Assembly (NCBI GenBank): GCA_937907215.1
Contig: CALESG010000149.1
Span: forward strand, 1 to 18,165
Length of the DNA stretch: 18,165 bases
DNA from: an uncultured Ruminococcus sp.
GTDB taxonomy: Bacteria; Bacillota; Clostridia; Oscillospirales; Ruminococcaceae
Reading direction: 5' to 3'
Every line of letters starts with the position of its first letter. Positions within the stretch are counted from its first letter, which is position 1. A program made the translations under genes and the position numbers. Positions 14,330 to 18,165 of the stretch are shown here, one piece after another. The notes under the pieces were generated by a model. That model saw only the letters and a program-made list of their open reading frames with translations. It did not search any database and had not been told where the DNA came from.

Positions 14330-14411
14330 CTGCCTTTTCTTTAAAAAACTCGCTGCTTTGGGTGAATCATATTAAAAAATGATTCTTAAAAACGAACCCA
14401 ACACATGCGGT
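14330..14411 (-). ncRNA. L21-type leader RNA, predicted
   Basis: The 80-nt leader of the rplU transcript contains ACCGCATGTGTTGGGTTCG and a hairpin in which GAATCA pairs with TGATTC, enclosed by GGGT/ACCC, followed by GCAGCGAG. Position and size fit the Firmicutes L21 leader, thought to let ribosomal protein control its own operon. I assign it by context and by the conserved look of the sequence, without a covariance search. Confidence 0.5.
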
Positions 14412-14417
14412 TTTATT

Positions 14418-14446
14418 ATTATACCATACATTTAACCTAGTGTCAA
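14418..14446 (-). promoter_or_regulatory. Promoter of the rplU operon
   Basis: On the minus strand TTGACA (14446-14441) and TATAAT (14423-14418) are exactly 17 bases apart: full consensus, as expected for a ribosomal-protein operon. It is divergent from the carboxypeptidase promoter. Confidence 0.92.
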
Positions 14447-14528
14447 GAATTAAATGTAAATTTTTTTCTTGTTTAGACTCACGTGCATATACACTCGAAA
14501 ATTGTATTAAAAAACATCTTAAAAACGC

Positions 14529-14557
14529 TTTACAAATGTTACAAGTTGTGTTATAAT
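14529..14557 (+). promoter_or_regulatory. Promoter of the carboxypeptidase gene
   Basis: TTTACA at 14529-14534 and TATAAT at 14552-14557 are 17 bases apart, 79 bases before the start codon. ACAAATGTTACAA (14532-14544) and TTGTAATATTTGT (14567-14579) form an inverted repeat with one mismatch around the -10 box, a possible operator. Confidence 0.75.
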
Positions 14558-14635
14558 GGAAACAAATTGTAATATTTGTTACATTCTCTTCTCTTTAATT
14601 TTAATTTGATTTTTAATATTGAAAGGAAAATTTAT

Positions 14636-15685
14636 ATGGAACAGCAACATGAAAATAATCAACAACCAAAAAAACGAATTGTAAGGCGACGTGTGCGTTA
14701 CGATCGTATTTTTATTGCACTTGCTATAGTAATCGTTTTCTTTATTCTTTTCTTTTCATGTACTTGCAGCTGTGTAAAGTGCGTATGTTCTCCATCAGAT
14801 GGTGAAGAAACATCAGGTACAGAGTCGGAAAACACTACTACTACAACTGAAAGTGTTTCAGGTACATCTGTTTCCACTACTATTGGCATTGGTGCGGGAG
14901 ATGCTTCATCAAGCGACAATACTTCCGATTCGCAGAGTGGTTCTTCAATGATGCTTACTGAAAATGAAGTTCATGCAGGTCCTCTTGCAGTTGTAAATGC
15001 AAATCATCAGTACACATTTCCATCTAATGATGCAAATTTAGTAAGCGTTGAGGCGAACCGTAGTTCTAATTATACTGTAGATAATGAAAATGTAATGCTT
15101 GATGAAACAGCTGTTGAGCATTTAAATCAGTTTATATCTGAGTTTAGTACAATCTATGGTAAAAATGATGTTAAGGTTGAAAGCGCATATCGCAGCCAAG
15201 AAGAACAGGACAGTAAATTTGCGAATGGCAGTTCTGTTTTCGAGGGAGGATACTCTGATTACCATACAGGACGTTCATTTGACTTGTGTATAACACCTGA
15301 AGATGGTATGCAGAGCTATTATGTTGCAAGCGGTGATTATGCATGGATAAATGAAAATGCATACAAATATGGTTTTATAGTTCGTTATCCAGAAGGGAAA
15401 ATGGATTCTACCGGAGTAAATCCTCGTGCTTATACTTTCCATTATGTAGGAATTCCGCATTCATATTATATGCATAATAATAATCTCAGCCTTGAAGAAT
15501 ATGTTGAAGCACTTAAAAGCTATCCGGCAACATCTCCGCTTCAAGTTGATACAGGCGATGCTGTTTGGACGGTTTTTTATAATGAACTTTCTTCTACAGG
15601 AAGTACAGCTGTAAACATTCCAACTTGTCAAGAATATACAATATCCGGAGATAATATAAATGGATTTATTGTAGCTTATCATTAA
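14636..15685 (+). CDS. Membrane-anchored VanY-like D-alanyl-D-alanine carboxypeptidase
   Basis: A 349-residue protein of the VanY (peptidase M15) family that trims D-Ala from peptidoglycan precursors outside the cell. After a basic N-terminus (RIVRRRVRYDR) one membrane helix lies at about 26-42, followed by a cysteine-rich stretch (SCTCSCVKCVC), then a Ser/Thr-rich linker to about 110. The catalytic domain covers about 165-300. The first metal motif is intact: H210 and D216 in DYHTGRSFD. The second differs: where VanY has E-P-W-H-x-R-Y-V-G, this protein has R-A-Y-T-F-H-Y-V-G (264-272). The ATG at 14636 is chosen because AAAGGA lies 8 bases upstream; a longer in-frame start at 14576 has no ribosome site. 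Activity is uncertain because of the altered motif. Confidence 0.8.
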   Translation: MEQQHENNQQPKKRIVRRRVRYDRIFIALAIVIVFFILFFSCTCSCVKCVCSPSDGEETSGTESENTTTTTESVSGTSVSTTIGIGAGDASSSDNTSDSQSGSSMMLTENEVHAGPLAVVNANHQYTFPSNDANLVSVEANRSSNYTVDNENVMLDETAVEHLNQFISEFSTIYGKNDVKVESAYRSQEEQDSKFANGSSVFEGGYSDYHTGRSFDLCITPEDGMQSYYVASGDYAWINENAYKYGFIVRYPEGKMDSTGVNPRAYTFHYVGIPHSYYMHNNNLSLEEYVEALKSYPATSPLQVDTGDAVWTVFYNELSSTGSTAVNIPTCQEYTISGDNINGFIVAYH

Positions 15686-15715
15686 AATATTAAATGCTAA
15701 AAAGAATTGTTTTAG

Positions 15716-15758
15716 AAACTGCTGTGAGAAATATGAACTTGCAGCAGTTTTTCTTTTT
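15716..15758 (+). terminator. Terminator of the carboxypeptidase gene
   Basis: AAACTGCTG (15716-15724) pairs with CAGCAGTTT (15742-15750) around a 17-base loop, followed by TTCTTTTT. Confidence 0.75.
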
Positions 15759-15763
15759 GTTAT

Positions 15764-15822
15764 TATAGGCAATACCGCACAAAGCTCGCCTGACGCACAG
15801 TCTTTGTGTGGTGTTACCTATA
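15764..15822. repeat. Palindromic intergenic element
   Basis: The arm 15764-15784 (TATAGGCAATACC…) pairs with 15802-15822 (…GGTGTTACCTATA) over 21 positions with one C·A mismatch and two G·U pairs; the loop is CTCGCCTGACGCACAGT. No ORF. Base composition is much richer in GC than the surroundings. It looks like a dispersed palindromic unit or a miniature element. The remaining bases up to the pgk promoter (15823-15945) hold nothing I can identify. Confidence 0.6.
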
Positions 15823-15945
15823 TTTATAATACTTATTTATGTGTTGAATTTTGTATAGAATTGATGTTTGTGTGAATTATATAAAAAAGTGATGTGTAGC
15901 TATTACAAATTCTTTTTTTAAAATTAAAAAAAATCGCATAACTAC

Positions 15946-15974
15946 TTGCAAATTAAATTGAAATAGTGTACAAT
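15946..15974 (+). promoter_or_regulatory. Promoter of pgk
   Basis: TTGCAA at 15946-15951 and TACAAT at 15969-15974 with 17 bases between. Two small palindromes follow, GGTAC-ACA-GTACC (15985-15997) and AATAC-TG-GTATT (about 16001-16012), near or just after the start of transcription, where a glycolysis regulator might bind. Confidence 0.65.
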
Positions 15975-16037
15975 GTATATGTATGGTACACAGTACCTTA
16001 AATACTGGTATTTTAAAATGAAAGGATGTCAAATCAA

Positions 16038-17252
16038 ATGGCAGGTTTAAACAAGGTTACAGTAGACGATATCAATGTTCAGGGCAAGCGTGTCCTCGTT
16101 CGTGTTGATTTTAACGTTCCTATGAAGGATGGCGTTATTACAAACGATAACAGAATTCAGGCAGCTCTGCCTACAATCAACAAGCTGGTTAAGGATGGCG
16201 GCAAGGTTATTCTTTGTTCACATCTCGGCAAGCCAAAGAATGGTCCAGAGGCTAAGTTCTCTCTCAAGGCTGCTGCTGAAAGACTCGGAGAATTAGTTGA
16301 TACAAATGTTACATTTGTTCCATCTGATGCAGTTGTTGATGATGAAGTAAGAGCAGCTGTAAATGCTATGAAGGATGGCGAAATTATTGTTCTTGAAAAT
16401 ACAAGATTCCGTGGTGCAGAAGAAACAAAGAACGGTGAAGAATTCAGCAAGGAACTGGCTTCTCTGGCAGATGTATTTGTAATGGATGCATTCGGCAGTG
16501 CACACAGAGCGCACGCTTCTACAGCAGGTGTTACAAAGTTTGTTGATACAACAGCTGTTGGTTATCTTATGCAGAAGGAAATCAAGTACCTTGGCAATGC
16601 AGTAGAAGATCCTGTTAGACCTTTTGTTGCAATTCTGGGTGGTGCTAAGGTTGCAGATAAGCTTAATGTTATTTCAAATCTTCTTGAAAAGTGTGATACA
16701 CTGATCATTGGCGGCGGTATGGCTTATACTTTCATCAAGGCTAACGGCGGTTCTATCGGTACTTCTCTTGTTGATGATGAAAAGCTTGATTATTGTAAGG
16801 AAATGCTTGCCAAGGCTGAAAAGCTCGGCAAGAAGATCCTTCTTCCTGTTGATACTGCTATTACAGCAGAATTTCCAAATCCTATCGATGCTGAGATCGA
16901 AATTGAGATTTGTGCATCTAATGAGATTCCTGCTGATAAGATGGGTCTGGATATTGGCACAAAGACACAGGAACTTTTTGCTGATGCTGTAAAGACTGCT
17001 AAGACTGTAGTTTGGAATGGACCTATGGGCGTATTTGAAAATCCTGTTCTTGCAAAGGGTACTATTGCTGTTGCAAAGGCTCTGGCTGAAACAGATGCTA
17101 CAACAATTATCGGCGGCGGTGACTCAGCAGCAGCTGTTATGCAGCTTGGTTTTGCTGATAAGATGAGCCACATTTCTACAGGCGGCGGTGCTTCTCTGGA
17201 ATATCTTGAAGGTAAGATTCTGCCAGGTGTTGATGTTATTGCTGATAAGTAA
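16038..17252 (+). CDS. pgk: Phosphoglycerate kinase
   Basis: Glycolytic enzyme transferring phosphate from 1,3-bisphosphoglycerate to ADP. About 404 residues, a normal length. The N-terminal domain has RVLVRVDFNVPM, ICSHLGKP-like LCSHLGKPK and LENTRF; the C-terminal nucleotide-binding domain has VAILGGAKVADK, IIGGGMAYTF, VVWNGPMGVFE and IIGGGDSAAAV. All substrate-binding motifs are intact. Two ATGs in frame lie at 16026 and 16038. The ribosome site AAAGGA overlaps the first and sits 11 bases before the second, so 16038 is preferred. Codon use is strongly biased (CTG, AAG, GTT), as for a highly expressed gene. It is followed by a small gene and tpiA with no terminator in between. Confidence 0.96.
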   Translation: MAGLNKVTVDDINVQGKRVLVRVDFNVPMKDGVITNDNRIQAALPTINKLVKDGGKVILCSHLGKPKNGPEAKFSLKAAAERLGELVDTNVTFVPSDAVVDDEVRAAVNAMKDGEIIVLENTRFRGAEETKNGEEFSKELASLADVFVMDAFGSAHRAHASTAGVTKFVDTTAVGYLMQKEIKYLGNAVEDPVRPFVAILGGAKVADKLNVISNLLEKCDTLIIGGGMAYTFIKANGGSIGTSLVDDEKLDYCKEMLAKAEKLGKKILLPVDTAITAEFPNPIDAEIEIEICASNEIPADKMGLDIGTKTQELFADAVKTAKTVVWNGPMGVFENPVLAKGTIAVAKALAETDATTIIGGGDSAAAVMQLGFADKMSHISTGGGASLEYLEGKILPGVDVIADK

Positions 17253-17267
17253 TAAGTGTGTTGCAAT

Positions 17268-17486
17268 ATGAAAAATAACTTTTTTAAAGAATTCGTTGAC
17301 AATGCAGACAGTTCTAAATTATGCCTTTTGATTGGCGTTATATTAGGTATTTTTATCGGAATGTTTCTCAAACCATTTTCAAAAGGTATTGCAATAGGAA
17401 GTTATAATCATGGAAATGGATGCGATAATAATTTGTCAGCTAAGTCAACCAAGGGAATGCCAGCAAATGATGGCAAAAGAAAGTAA
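17268..17486 (+). CDS. Small single-pass membrane protein between pgk and tpiA
   Basis: A 72-residue protein if read from the ATG at 17268; an in-frame ATG at 17256 adds MCCN. Neither start has a clear ribosome site, so it may depend on translation of pgk, which ends 15 bases before. It has one hydrophobic segment (LCLLIGVILGIFIGMFL, about residues 18-34) and a polar, glycine- and asparagine-rich basic tail (ending GMPANDGKRK). I do not recognise the family; it is loosely reminiscent of YtxH-like proteins. Codon use is less biased than in pgk and tpiA. Its position inside a glycolytic operon is unusual. Confidence 0.6.
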   Translation: MKNNFFKEFVDNADSSKLCLLIGVILGIFIGMFLKPFSKGIAIGSYNHGNGCDNNLSAKSTKGMPANDGKRK

Positions 17487-17511
17487 ATAAAAAATAAGGA
17501 GTTGTTTACCA

Positions 17512-18165
17512 ATGAACAAGACATTGAGAAAAGCAGTTATCGCTGGTAACTGGAAAATGAATAAGAATCGTAAGGAAGCAGCTGAGCTTATTGAAGCTCT
17601 TAAGCCTATTGCAGCTGACAAGACATGCGGCGTAGTTATCTGCGTACCGTTTACAAACCTTGAAACTGCTCTTAATCTTACAGAAGGCACAAACATTGAA
17701 GTTGGTGCAGAGAACGTACACTTCGAGAAGAGCGGTGCATTCACAGGTGAAATTTCTGCTGATATGCTGACAGAAATGGGCGTTAAGTATGTTATTATCG
17801 GTCACTCTGAGAGAAGACAGTACTTTGGTGAAACAGATGAAACTGTTTGCAAGAGAACAATGGCTGCTCTTGAAGCTGGTATGACTGTTATCCTTTGCGT
17901 TGGTGAAACTCTTGAAGAAAGAGAACTTGGCATTACAGAAGAAATCGTTGCTAAGCAGGTTAAGGTTGCTCTTTCCAAGGCTTGTGAAAAGTGCGTAAAG
18001 AATGTTATCATTGCTTACGAGCCAGTATGGGCTATTGGTACAGGCAAGACTGCTACTCCGGCACAGGCACAGGAAATCCATGCTTTCATCCGTTCTGCCG
18101 TTGCCGAGAAGTATGGCAAGGAAATTGCTGAAAACTGCTCTATCCTTTACGGTGGTAGCTGCAAG
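17512..18165 (+). CDS. tpiA: Triosephosphate isomerase, 3' end outside window
   Basis: Interconverts dihydroxyacetone phosphate and glyceraldehyde 3-phosphate. The reading frame from ATG 17512 stays open to the window end (218 codons of about 250 expected). AAGGAG lies 10-15 bases upstream. The catalytic residues are present: K15 in AGNWKMN, H98 in IIGHSERR and E170 in AYEPVWAIGTGKTA, the last starting the flexible lid loop. The phosphate-binding loop reads LYGGSCK, with Cys where many enzymes have Val. It follows pgk and the small membrane-protein gene without terminator; together they form a glycolytic unit. Codon bias matches high expression. Confidence 0.96.
   Translation, partial: MNKTLRKAVIAGNWKMNKNRKEAAELIEALKPIAADKTCGVVICVPFTNLETALNLTEGTNIEVGAENVHFEKSGAFTGEISADMLTEMGVKYVIIGHSERRQYFGETDETVCKRTMAALEAGMTVILCVGETLEERELGITEEIVAKQVKVALSKACEKCVKNVIIAYEPVWAIGTGKTATPAQAQEIHAFIRSAVAEKYGKEIAENCSILYGGSCK

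Noticed and set aside
16790..17371. Long minus-strand ORF opposite pgk
   Set aside because: A shadow of the biased codons of pgk, with no ribosome site and low-complexity Ser/Ile-rich translation.
1..18165. CRISPR arrays, tRNA or rRNA genes, insertion sequences with transposase
   Set aside because: I found no regularly spaced repeats, no tRNA-like cloverleaf or rRNA segments, and no transposase or integrase reading frame.

Overview
The window is low-GC Firmicutes DNA, most likely a gut clostridium of the Ruminococcus/Oscillospiraceae type. This rests on the L21–Prp–L27 gene order with a Prp-cleavable L27, Mini-RNase III, a TIGR03905-type TSCPD protein, a DUF4037/DUF4125 protein, strong AGGAGG-type ribosome sites and TTGACA-17-TATAAT promoters. 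Species cannot be fixed from the sequence alone.

Layout. Positions 1-4930 carry plus-strand chromosomal genes: a DUF4037–DUF4125 protein whose 5' end is probably outside the window, a DUF6512-like membrane protein, ftsH behind two tandem promoters, an unknown acidic protein, a possible ATT-initiated small ORF and a TSCPD protein closed by a strong terminator. Positions 5160-8740 are a short phage-derived block: a BppU-like tail/baseplate protein with YadA-head-like HAEG repeats, a second tail-fibre protein, a holin and an amidase endolysin. No integrase, terminase, portal, capsid or replication genes are seen, so this is a remnant or a domesticated tail-lysis cassette.

The most interesting stretch is the 434-bp gap between holin and endolysin. 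Two near-consensus promoters face each other there (plus strand 7532-7560, minus strand 7860-7888), and their promoter and 5'-transcript sequences are inverted copies of each other. The minus-strand transcript would carry a 30-residue hydrophobic peptide gene (7739-7647) with a Shine-Dalgarno site held in a 7-bp hairpin. The plus-strand transcript would be a small RNA of about 90 nt that contains the same anti-SD sequence. Both converge on one 13-bp hairpin. This is the architecture of a convergent type I toxin-antitoxin system, as in Fst/par of pAD1 and the C. difficile prophage modules, but I do not recognise the peptide. It is a prediction from sequence only.

Positions 8860-14450 are minus-strand: a DEAD-box RNA helicase, then the operon rplU–prp–rpmA–obg–mrnC–yebC for ribosome assembly and translation, read from a perfect promoter and an L21-type leader. 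From 14529 on, plus-strand genes resume: a membrane-anchored VanY-like D,D-carboxypeptidase with an altered second metal motif, then the glycolytic pair pgk and tpiA (cut by the window end) with a small membrane-protein gene between them. Two miniature inverted-repeat elements (10706-10817 and 15764-15822) lie in intergenic spaces.
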